From: Tribonema minus
Lineage: Eukaryota > Sar > Xanthophyceae > Tribonematales > Tribonemataceae
Assembly (NCBI GenBank): GCA_017506865.1
Contig: JAFCMP010000545.1
Span: 372,001 to 436,000, forward strand
DNA: 64,000 nt
Direction: 5' to 3'
Position 1 is the first letter of the stretch. Each line of letters starts with the position of its first letter. Shown here in pieces: positions 36,601 through 48,600 of the stretch. The notes under the pieces were generated by a model. That model made no database searches. It was not told where the DNA came from and saw only the letters and a program-made list of their open reading frames with translations. A program made the translations under genes and the position numbers.

Positions 36601-39600
36601 CACGGGAAGCAAGGCATGCTGCATGATGGAGAGTCGCTTGAAGAAGAAACTAGTGGCAGCATGTATACCATTTTGAGTGCCCCTGCAGCAGGTGCAAGCA
36701 GTCTGCGTTTTGCAGCGTGAAGTGCCAGTGCACTAAGCTGAAGAACCATGTCTGTCAGGAGTTGTGGCACTCCTGCCCCAATGCATTCGAGCTGGTGGGC
36801 ATTGATACACAACAAATCATTGGCGCATTCAAGCTATTCGTTGGGGGAGGCACTTGGTAGAGCAAACATGGTGAGCATCAAGTTTGCATGCAATGAGCAT
36901 TGTCAGTTTCAATCTTGTTTGTATCCAAGTACGTGGCCAACACAGAATCGTCTGGCACACCGTCCCCACAAGTAACCGGTGACTTGGTTGCAGATGCACA
37001 CTGCATGGCCTGCATATGCTGCTGAGCGTTGCTGCACAGCGAGGCTGACAACGCTCGTTTTTACCCCTGACGGATCTTGTGCAGGAGCTGCAAGGCAAGG
37101 AGCGCAGCAGTGGTTTGATGGTGGCACATGGACTACGGTACATACATAACCTCAACTTTGAGTGTAACGTACTTCAACCTTCACCCTTGCGTTGTTGAAG
37201 TAACGCTGATGTCGTTGTGTTGTGTCCTGATTGTTTTCTCGCACATCCCCACTTGCCAATGTCTGCCCGAAGCTTGCTGATGTCGGCAACAGTGTTTCGT
37301 ACTAAAAGTGGCATGCGGAGCAGTGCTGCTGAGTTTACAGATACACCACATCAGCAGGCAAACGTGGTTCTCTCTGACAGGGCTGAAGAGGCATTGCGCT
37401 GGGTGTCCAGGTGTTCAAACATCAGCAGTAGAACGTGTTGCAGGTATTCACATCAGCACACCAGTCATTGATACCCGTTTACTCGAGCGGAGGCATTGCA
37501 CTGTGCATGCAGATACCAACTTATGTGCATCATGCAATTAACAAACTGGCCTGCGGAGGCGTGGTGGGCATGCTGGTATGCTCACATGAGCAGTAAAATA
37601 TGTTCCTTTTGGTATGAAAAACAGGCCTGCAGAGGCATTGCGCTAGCTCTGCAGATGTACTGACTCTTATTGAACATTTGCTTCTCAGACTGGCCTGCGG
37701 AGGCGTGGTGCTGGGCATACACGTATCTCACCACACCTTGTCACCTAGAGCTCTACGATCTTCTGATTCATTTCCATTTGTATATCAGTGATAGTCATTA
37801 ATATCTGTTTTACTCAGAGCAGCGGCATTGCATTGGGTGTGCAGATAAACTAACTTAATAGAATAATTGTTTTCTCAGACTGGCCTGCGGAGGCGTGGTG
37901 CTGGGCATGGCCATGGGCGCGCTGGCATGCGTGGCCCTGGGGCGCGTTGTCAACGACACCCTCACCGAGATATGCATCTTCCTCGTCGTGACGTACGGCG
38001 CGTGGCTACTGGTGAGCACTGTGGTGACTTGCAACAACACTCTCACTGAGATATGCACACCCTCGCAGAGATATGCATCTTGCTGGTCGTGACATACGGC
38101 GCGTGGCTACTGGTGCGCACTGTTGTGACTTCTATTTATTTAGGTGCGACAGCTCTGTGCTCAGGCAGGCATGTGTCAAAGTCTCTCAATCATTCTACAA
38201 CGGTGCAACGGTTCTGTGCTCAGGTCTCTTTCCTGTATTATCAAGTTGTACTGTATTTCCTGCAGTCGAGTACAGCTTCCTATCAATGAAGTGTGTATGA
38301 GAGCGCCAGAGCTCTGTACCTTGGTATCTGTGCAGACCTCGGTCGATGTGCACGTCCCCACGGAGTCATGCCTGTTGCGTTTTGGTGACACATGGTGCAG
38401 CGGTAGTGGCACGACTCTATTAGGCCACTTCTGGCCGCACCTAGGCCTTGGGTGTCTTGAGCTTGTGCCACACGACACAGCCGCATATGGTGGCAGTACT
38501 TGAGCCTTAGTTTCACACCTTAGACGACAGTCCGTCGCGACGGCGTCGTCTAGACAACAGGAACTTACGCCAGCCTGTCGCAACGGCGTCGTCTAGACGA
38601 CAGTAACATCTCTCTCTACGACACAGGTTTTGCGAGCTCGTTCACGACAGGAAACGACAGATTAAACTTCAAGCAGAAGTTGAAGTGCGATCGGGAAACG
38701 TCACATTTCAGCTTAGCGCCTGTGCCAAGAATGGTGTTAGAGCTTGCGCTATGCTTCGTCAGCTATCCTCATGCCTCTTAAGCCATGCTGTCGACCCTGT
38801 AGCAGTTGTATGTGCGTCGTGTAACACATGACAGGACACAACAGTAAACATGCACGCTCGAGCTCATTCACCTACCTCTCTGACACATTCTCATCTGTGC
38901 AACCCACATCGCCGTCCTGCAAGTGCCCGGTCTTCTCTACAACGCTCATCCATGCTTGAACCTTGCGCAACGCATGCACTCAAAAACTCCTGAACTAGCT
39001 GTATCACATGAGATTGTGCCGCGCGTCTCATGCTCGTTCCCCCCGCCAACAGGCAACCCCCCTGCAGTTCAGCGGCGTGCTGGTATAAACACCTCTACAT
39101 TATTGTACAATGTAGTGTACTTTGAAGTATATTGAGTTGGCATATGCTGGCGCATATACCTACTATACATCAAATGCACGCTCACGCTCAAGCATTCGCC
39201 TAGTTGTGTCACTCGAGATCTTCCATGCCACGCATCTGACGCCCCCCCCCCCCCCCCCCCGCTGTTAACAGGCGACCCCCCTGCAGTTCAGCGGCGTGCT
39301 GACGGTGGTGGTGCTTGGACTGGTGATGAATGCGTATGGGCGCATACGCGTCAGCCCACGCGCACAGGCGCCCCTCTCCAACTTCTGGGACATTGTAGAC
39401 TTCGTAGGTGAGCTCTAGGTTGTACTTCAAGGAGTAGATAGTGAATGGCACCATGAAGCGGGAATATTGTTTGAACTATACACAGGAGATATTGCATGCT
39501 TTACGTGAGCGCTTTGTGAAGTGTGCCAGAACGCAATCTTACTTGTTGCTGGTCTTCGCTTAGAGTCAAGCACCAATGCTGAGGCCCGTACCATGGTGTG

Positions 39601-42600
39601 GAGGGACTGGAAAAGAGGACGGCAATGCAACTTATCAGCCCTTCATGACACCATCACTTGGAGCCATGAACCTCGGCACGGGAGGAAGTGCAGGTTGCAG
39701 ACATGCATGTTTGTCAGCAGCTCTCGATGCTGAAAGTTGTCTTTGGGTTTGGTATTCTCTTGTGTCATCACTGGCGATCTCAGCCTTTAGCAGTTCTCGC
39801 ACTTGCTGCAAGCAAGCAGGCATATCTGACCCTCCTGATCAAAAGCACTGGACGTCACGTCAAACTAGATGGCTTGATGGTCTTTGGCAAGTATGCGTGG
39901 TTGACATGCCGCTGCTCTCGCACCGCAACAACAGCATTGCTCAGCAGTGCTGCAGCAATGTGGCCAACATTGGTTGCCTGCCACTTATCTACCTCGCGTG
40001 AGGCTGCTGTTGATCCCAGCACGCAATTCAAAAATGCCCGCCTGTCATTACCAACCGCTTCTGTCCCATGCCTGCTGCTGCCTTTGCTGCCTTTGCTGCC
40101 TTTGCTGCGCTGTCTACAGCCAATATCGTCATCTTCTTTGCGACGGGCTTGATTGCCATTGGGACGGTGAGCACTGTTCATTACAGTACAAACTGGATGC
40201 ATTATCAGTACAGTAGTCTGCTGCAAAGGCCATACCACTCCCTCAGGCCCTGTATGGGGTGAGCGCAGGGGCAAACAGCTCTGATATCCCCCGCAAAGTA
40301 TTGTTGCACCATTGATGTGTATGCCCCTCAGTGCATCAAAATGCTTTAGTAGCACATCTCCACATGCGTCAGGTATGCTTCAGTAGCACATCAGCGAGCA
40401 TGTGCGTTGCAGGCTGATATGTGGAGCGCTTCCCATCACCCCTTTTGAATGTTGATGCTGCATACACAGAAGCGGTTGGTGACATTCCAATTAAGGGCGC
40501 GTGCCAGTTTGCATAGTAATCCAATATTGATGATGCCCTTCGCTGCATGTGTTGCGCGGACTCCCAAAGTCATACCGCTTGAAGTGCAGCTATTGAGCCA
40601 TGATGACCACAATCTCTATGATCAACAACGCTACGCACCAGATTGCTCTGTAGACTTAGCAAACTGCACAGAGTACTGCTGGGCTGAGCACTGCCACACG
40701 CCGCACCGCCGTGCCTCCGCACATCGCGCTTGATTATGCGCTGGAAGATTGGTCGCTTACACCACTCTGCGCATACCGAGCTCTGTGACCCAGCGCACAC
40801 CTTATTCCGATGATGGCGCCCTGAACCTACTCCTTATGCCGGCGCTGAGCACTGCCACGGAGCGATGCCACACACTTTCCACACGCCTCAATACGCCGCA
40901 GAATCATTCCAGAAGCGGTCGCTCACGCGCACCGTCTCAGCGTTCATTGCCTTCATCTCCGTGACCCAGCGCGCCGCCTTTGCAAACTGAAAGTGAAACT
41001 CTCCCGCTGTGCTGAGCGCTGCCACACACCGCGCCGCCGCCCCCCCCGCCGCAGATCGCGTTCAAGAAGCGCTCGCTCACGCCCACCGACTGGGGCTACA
41101 TGTTTGCCTTTGTGGCCATGCTCTACGTCATACGCGCCGCGCTGGTAGCCTTGTCGTGGCCGCTGCTGAGCCGTGGCGAGTACGGCCTCACGCCCAAACA
41201 GGGCGTCGTGCTCGTGCACAGCGGGCTGCGCGGCGCGCTGTCGCTCATCCTGGCGCTGATCGTCGACTCCACAGAATCGGTGCGTATCACTGTAGTACTA
41301 TTGTTGTTCACGAAACTGTTGTGCGCGTTGCAGTGGCGCAATTGTAATTGGATTTCAAAATGGCCTCACGCCGGAACAGGGCGTCGTGCTCGTGCACAGC
41401 GGGCTGCGTGGCGCGCTGTCGCTCATCCTGGCGCTCATCGTCGACTCCACAGAATCGGTGCGTGCTGTTGTTGTTTACAAAGTACCATAGACACAGTTTT
41501 GTTGTTGTTTTAAAATAGGTACCGTAGACAAGGTTGTGCGCGTTGCGGTAAGGAAATTTGATCATCCTGGCACTGATTGTGGACCCCACGGAATCGGTGT
41601 TGTTCAGAGTACCCTAGACACTGTTGTATGCATGCACACGTCGTTCATCTATGATGGTAGCGCATAAGTTGTTGGTGTGCATTGCAGTACAGTGGCCGTG
41701 GGAGAAGGTTGACTGCACGTCTACGCCTAACGCGAGCACGCGGGCTTTGTGGAGCACTGTTGCTTGCCGGCGCTCACCGTCGAGTCCACCGGATCGCTGC
41801 ATATTGTTGTCGTTCGCGAAGTACCGCTGACACTGGTGTGCGCGTTGCCGTAAAACAATTGTGACTGAAGTTTGACTCCAGGGCCACGCCCAAGCAGGCG
41901 TCGTGCTCGTACACAGTTGCCTCCGTGGCGCGCGCTGTCGTTCATTGTGGCGCTCATTGCCAACTCTACAGAGCTGGTGCGTGTGTACTATGCAGTGCTG
42001 TCGAACGCAAGCGCACGACTCAAGTTCATCACTGAAAAATATTCAGTGAAGGTCGGCAAGCCCTGGTGCTCATTGTGGCCGGTGCGTACTGGGCGCCTCG
42101 ATCGCCCGGCTGAGCTTCACTGTACATGCGCGCCGGCCCTGTCTCAGACCCTACCTCCCTGCCTGTCCGCAGCACACACACTAACCCTAGCCCCAATTCT
42201 AGTAGCAAACCCACTTTAACCCCTACCTCAAACCCTACCTTCCAACCCTACCTCAAACACTACCTTCCATCCTGCCCTAGCCCTGACTATAGGCACGCGC
42301 CTCGTCCGCGCGCGTGCAGATCCCCGCGCACCACTGTGACATCATCGTCCTCTTCGTCGCCGGCACATCAGTGCTCACCCTCGTGGTGCAGGGCTGCACA
42401 AACCCTGCTCTCAAACCCTATCTCAAACCCTGCCTCAAACCCTACCCCCCCCCCCCTTCCCTCATACCCTAACCCTACTTGTACACACGCGCCTCGTCCG
42501 CGCGCGCAGATCCCCGCGCACCACCGCGACATCATCGTCCTCTTCGTCGCCGGCACGTCAGTGCTCACCCTGGTGGTGCAGGGCTGCACAAACCCCGATC

Positions 42601-45600
42601 TCAAACCCTACTTCAAGCCACTCCCTAACCCTAACCCTGCTTGTACGCGTGCAGATCCCCGCGCACCACCGCGACATCATCGTCCTCTTCGTCGCCGGCA
42701 CGTCAGTGCTCACCCTCGTGGTGCAGGGCTGCAGCGCGCGCCCGCTCATTGCTCTGCTGCGCATGGATCGGGTCACCGCCACGCAAGAGCGCGCCTTCGC
42801 AGCCACGTGCAACGTCCTCGAGACGCGCGCAGAGAGCGCCGCCAGGCACCTGCGCGAGTCGGAGCCGTTCCTCAAGAACGCGGACTGGTCCTTGGTCTGG
42901 AGATTTGTCCCCGCGCCGAATGCGTATGCGTATTGGGGGAGGGTGATGTCGGGGCGTGTGACGCTTGCGCCCTGTGAGGTGAAGGATTTGGAGGGGGCGA
43001 TTGGGGGGGTGGGGGAGGGGGAGGGCGGGGGCTGCGGCCGTGGTGTGCACAGGTATGAGCGCTGACGTGAAGTTGAAGTATGGTTGTGAAATTTGGCAGC
43101 ATATCCGAATGCTGAATTTCACGGAGAGCAGTGTGGACAGCAGTGTGAGGTGTGCAGCTGTTGAGAAAAAAATGCGCTGCAAGAAAGGGTCGGATCAGTT
43201 GCCACTGAAAAGGTGTGAATCGATCAGAGAACAGTCAACGAGAAAGGCTCAGAGGCGCCCTCTGCTTGGCAATGTGCTTTGGACCCGTCGCGGACAGCAA
43301 CAGGCGGCCAAGAAGTAGCCCGTACCTTCAGCTTCGCTGTTGCCGCCAATGCTGCTGCTCTGCTGCCACCTCTGCATCTGCCGCAACCTGCTCCGCGGCG
43401 CAGCCAGCACCTATCTGCTGCGCACATCGAGCCCTGCCTGTGGTTTCTTGTCACCCCGGCATCCATGCATGTAGTGGGTGTTTAACAAACCGCCACATGT
43501 TTCGCTGTCACCCCAGCCTCCCACACGGAGCGCGCGCGCCGGCACTTGGCCACATCGGGCCTCTACCCACGCTACTGCAGTGCCTTCTGCTGCGGCGTAC
43601 CGCCATTCATCAGACCGCCGCATTCCTCACTGCCACCTGCCCCCTTGCGGTAGTCCCCATAGCGCGCCCAGCTCTGCGGCGCCGCCAGCACCTACCTGCT
43701 GCGCACAGACCCTCACTGCAGTTTCTTATCACTCCGGCATACATACATAAAGTGGGCATGGAGCGCACCGCCGCATTGAGCGCACCGCCGCATATCTCGC
43801 TGCCACCGCAGTCTCCTCCGCAGCGTGCACGCGGCGCTGCCGCTCGGCGCCGCCAGCACGCGCCTGCGCTACGCGTACCTGCTGTGCAGTTGACCACATC
43901 GAGCCTCTACCCATGCCACTACAGTGCCTTCCTGCTACGGCATGCCGCCACTCATCAAGCCGCCGCATCCCTCGCTGCCGCTACCCCCTCTCGGCAGCCT
44001 CCTCCACATCGCCCGCGCGGCGCTGCCGCTCGGCGCCGCCAGCACCCACCTGCTGTGTGCATCCAGCCCTTGCTACGATTTGTTATCACCCTGACACACA
44101 TATACATAGTGAGTATTGAGCGCACTGCGCCGCATATCTCGCTACCACCGCAGTCTCCTACACAGCGCGCGCGCGGCGCTGCCGCTCGGCGCCGCCAGCA
44201 CGCGCCTGCGCTACGCGCACCTGCCGCGCCTGCTGCGCAGCCGCTGGGCGCGCTACACGCGGCGCTACGCAGCTGCGCAGCACAACTGCTGCTACGGCGC
44301 GACGCTGCAGGAGGCGCTGGCGGAGGCTGCAGCGCTGAGCACTGCTGCTGAGGCGGCAGCAGCGGCGGCGGAGGAGGAGGAAGTGGCGCCTGAGGCGGAT
44401 GTCAGGGTGCGGCCGCGGCCGTTTGTCTTTGGCGTTCCCACGGTGAGTCGCACAAGTAAGCAGGGCTAACATTTGGACGTACTTCGAAGTAGTAAACGTG
44501 GAACCAGGGTTCACGTCAGCCCGGGTGTGGCTGGTAGCTGTGCTCATCGGTGTTTCCGACGGTCAGTCGCGTGGCTAGTCAGAGTTTTAGGGTTAGAGCC
44601 GGAGCTCTGCTGCAGAACTGTGCTCGTTGGCGTTTCGACGCTCAGCTTGGCTCAGGCGATTTGCATGGCTAGGTGGGGTTAGGTGAAATGCAGCACCGCT
44701 GTAGCTATGCCTCACTGATGTGTGGCGTCCAACAGAGCCAAGTAGGGGTAGAGCCAGAGCCAGGAATTGGCTGACCACTTCTGTGACTGTTGGGTCTGAT
44801 TGGCGTTCCCGACAGCATGGTGCATGACCAAGCAGGGTTAAGGTCAGAGGCTTTGCTGAAGCGCTGCTGCGGTAACGTGTGCAGCTAAGTAGGCTAGGGT
44901 TAGAGGCGTAGCTGTAACGCTGCTGTAGTTGTGTGTGAAATCAAGCAGGGCCAGGGATACAGACGTTGGAGTGCTGCTATGGTCATGTGTGCAAAGTGAA
45001 ACGTTAGGGTTCGGGCATGGCTTGAGCACTGCTGTTGTGATGTGTGCAGCCAAGTAGGGTTAGGTTAGATGTGTCGCTGGAGCGCTGCTTCATGTGTGCA
45101 ACCTTGTAGGGTTAGGGTTGGCGGCATTACTAGAGCGCTGCTGCGGGCATGTGTGTGTGTGCGCGGCAAACGTTGGGCAGCGCGTGGGTAATGACAACGG
45201 CAGCGGTGCGCACGGCACTGCTGCTGCTGCTGCACCAATGACTGGTACCTTAAGCACTATCCTGCTGAGCACTGCTAAGAATTTTGTTGCGTTTGATACG
45301 TTCAATACCCCTGCATGCACATGTCAAAAAAGATGTACTCAAATGTGTCGTGCTGCCGCTGCCACCGCCGCCGCCGCCGCTGCTGCTGCTGCTGCTTCTG
45401 TTGCTTCTGCGGCTGCTGCTTCTGTTGCGGTGCAGAGCCATCATGGGTCCTGCGTGATCGAGCACCCAGAGGAGCTCAAAGCGGCACGCTTGCGCTTCTT
45501 AGCCGCGCTGCACTCTCAGTACACCACGCTCATGCTACATGGCAAGCTGCCTGGACGGTGGGTACCAGGCTGTACTCAGGACCGTAGTCGGGAGTATGAC

Positions 45601-48600
45601 TTCAAGCCTGATGCACAGAATGCCGCACCGCAGCGCATGTGATCGAAATGTTGGCCAGGGCTAGGACATGAGTAGTTTGACAGCCCTCACAGCTGGAACA
45701 GACACTGCGCTGCGTGCCACAAGTTGCATGGCAGCTGCGCTCCAGGGCATGCAACGGCCTTCTACTTTTCTTGATGTGAATATACATGATGCCGCATTAA
45801 CACTAGTGAACAGCCCGCTGCAGTCAGTTCACAAAAGGGTTGCAGCAGCGCTCGACAACAGCCGTTGCAAGCATCCTACTGTCATCTGTACATGTACTTT
45901 TGAGGGTATGCTTTGAAGCATGATCTTCCAGCAGTGCCACTGTCTACGCAGATGTTGATGCCAGCAGCCGCATGCTAGGGAAGCAGCGGCTGTCTTTAGG
46001 CACATCGAGCGATGGCTGCTCTTCTGCACTGGAAGCATCTGAATAAATCACACGACTTACATTTGTAATTATAGATGCTGACATGAACAAGGCCGCGTTG
46101 TGCATGCTTGAATGCCACATGCGACGGCACCCACACATGCTTGTGACCTCCGCGACCACGCTTGAAAGACACACCGCCCGCATGCGACTCTCCCCGCCAC
46201 AGCGCGCTCCGCGCACTCCACGAAAGTGTTGAAGTTGCGCGCGACAAGGTGGACGCCGGCGGCACCATCGACACGTGGTCCTACATCCAGAAGTTCCACT
46301 TGCGCGGGATGACGACGCGCGTGGTGCAGAGCGCGCGCTTTGTCGCGCGCAACACGCTGCTGCACAGCGTCGCGCCGTCCAGCGCGTCAACACTCATACA
46401 GGTATGCTTTAAAGGAGGTTGGTGAACTCAAAACCGTAATGAATTGTGTTGATTCTGAAGATTTTGTTGGCTAGGAAATTCAAGCCAGAATAAAGGTATG
46501 CGACGATGAAGTTAAAATTTTATGTAATAAAAGGATTGACCAGGTGCGGTACACGCTGCTGCACAGCGTCGCGCCGTCCAGCGCATCGACGCTCATACAG
46601 GTGCGCTTACGAACACTGAAGGAGGTTTGTTGACTCAAACTAATCAATTGTACCGTTTTTGATACTTTTAACTCTAGAAATGTATAGCGCGAAAAGAGGT
46701 GTATTATGAAGTTGGAGTTTTGATCTAAAAAAATAACTGACCAGGTGCAGTACGGGCCGCAGCAGCGCTCATCTAGCCGTGTCATTGTTGCGGCGTCATG
46801 GCGTCCAGCGTGTTGGAGCTCGACGCAGTGTCACTGCTGCAGCAGTGCTCATCATATGTGGCAGCGCCCATCGTGACGATGCTTGTTTGGATTGCGCATC
46901 ACAGCTGCAGGCCCGGCTATTGCGCCACCATGAAGTTGCAGCAGTGCTCATCATGCGGAAGACGTAGGCCAGTGCGTCGACGCTCGCTCAGGTGCACGCG
47001 TCACAGCTGCAGCAGTGCTCATCTGCCTGTGCTACAGCTGCAGCAGCGCTCGTCCAGCGCAGCAACGCCCATACAGCGACGTTACAGGCCGCAGCAGCGC
47101 TTTCTTGGCATGTGTCAGTTACAGTAGCGCTGGGTCAAGCGCGTCAACGGCTCACCTGGGTGTGCCACAAGCTGCACCAGTGCTCATGCAGTGCGGCAGA
47201 GCCCAGCAGGTTTTGTTCACGAGCTGCAGCAGTGCTCACCAGGTGTTAGCGTTGCATTGATCACAATGTATTGGTGCCGTCGAGTCCGGCTGAGTGGGGC
47301 AGAAGCACAACTGAAGTATAGCTTGAAGTATGTGTTTGTGTGTATGGCAGCCACAGCAATTGCCGCTGTGTCAACGATCAGTGGCATGCCCCCCTCCGAA
47401 TTCTGCACCACAATGACACAATGCTCAGAGCAGAGCGCCGCACAGCACAGCTCAAGCTTGTGCACGTGCCGAGCACGCACAGCCATCGAGTTAACAAACC
47501 TGCACCTGTTGTTCTGTCTTGCCAAGCACATGTTGTTGATGCACCCACTTGTTGTAAAACGACCGCAAGCTTCACACACGCAGGCAGGTGGTTGACATGC
47601 ACCTGTTTTGGCTCGCCTCTATTATGTTTGTTGACGCAAACGCTGCTTCATTTCGCCGCAACCTCTACACAGGCCACCAGCACGTTTGTGACAGCGCACA
47701 GGGCAGTGGTGGCGGCTGCGCGGGAGGGCAACGAGTCACTGCCAGGTCGCATCGAGTATGAGGTTCAGACGGAGGTGAGATATTCAACTTGAAGTTGCTG
47801 GCGAGCGTGTGTAGTAGCGGTCGAGGGCAGTCATCGTGGAATGAGTGCTGTGCCAGACAAGATGAAACAGGAATGCAATCCGCTCAGCGGTGAAAGCCGG
47901 TATGCACATGGTAACAATATGCACACGGTAACTATATGCGGTGGCGTTGGTCTTGTGGTTTGATGTTGATTGACAGGGCGCCAGAGTGCAGGTCCGGGCC
48001 CATTCAGGTTCAGTTCATGCATCTCTGTCAGCGATTTGGCTTGACCTCTCACATCGAAGAATGGCCAAGGCTGATTCTCCACCGTAGATCTCAGGCAGTG
48101 TATTACTCTCTGGAAGCATATCTGCCCAATAGTTTCCTTGCTTGGCGGTGCACGCCTCCAAACCATGTTGCTACGATTTTGGTGCGGATCACACATGAAC
48201 ATCTCGCGTGTGATGCTGCTGGCACTTCAAGCCCTTGACACGCAGTGTGACAGGAAGGATATCATGTACTTCAAGTACCATCCCTGGGGACAACTAGTTC
48301 TCATGCAGACACTGATGCTCGCTCAGGCCCCTAAGCCTCTGCTTCATGAAGCTGTACAACATGCACCTCACATGGCGAAAGGTAGCATTTCTCATTCGAT
48401 GATGGCCGAAAATTCTGACGAGCTCATTGCCCCATTGTGTGATGCTGCTGCCAACAGGTAGAGCGTGCATCTGCCGCACTCGCAAAGCTGGAAGCCGAGC
48501 ACCCAAAAGATGCGCTGGTGGTGAAGACGTCACTGGCGGCGTATCGACTGCTGTACGTGTATGAAGCGGATGCTGAGCAGCTGCGCAGCGAGGCGCGGCT

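Noticed and set aside
42126..42977. Plus-strand ORF of 283 codons rich in P, S, R
   Set aside because: It is a wrong-frame reading through CCCTAA tracts and exon 8 copies. The antiporter frame is in a different phase.
43215..44351. Plus-strand ORF of 378 codons
   Set aside because: It is a frame through tandem exon 9 copies. The real exon uses another phase, and the long openness is due to repeat GC bias.
45315..45430. Cysteine/alanine run (CCRCHRRRRRCCCCC in one frame)
   Set aside because: It is an imperfect CTG/GCC repeat just upstream of the exon 10 acceptor, not a metallothionein.
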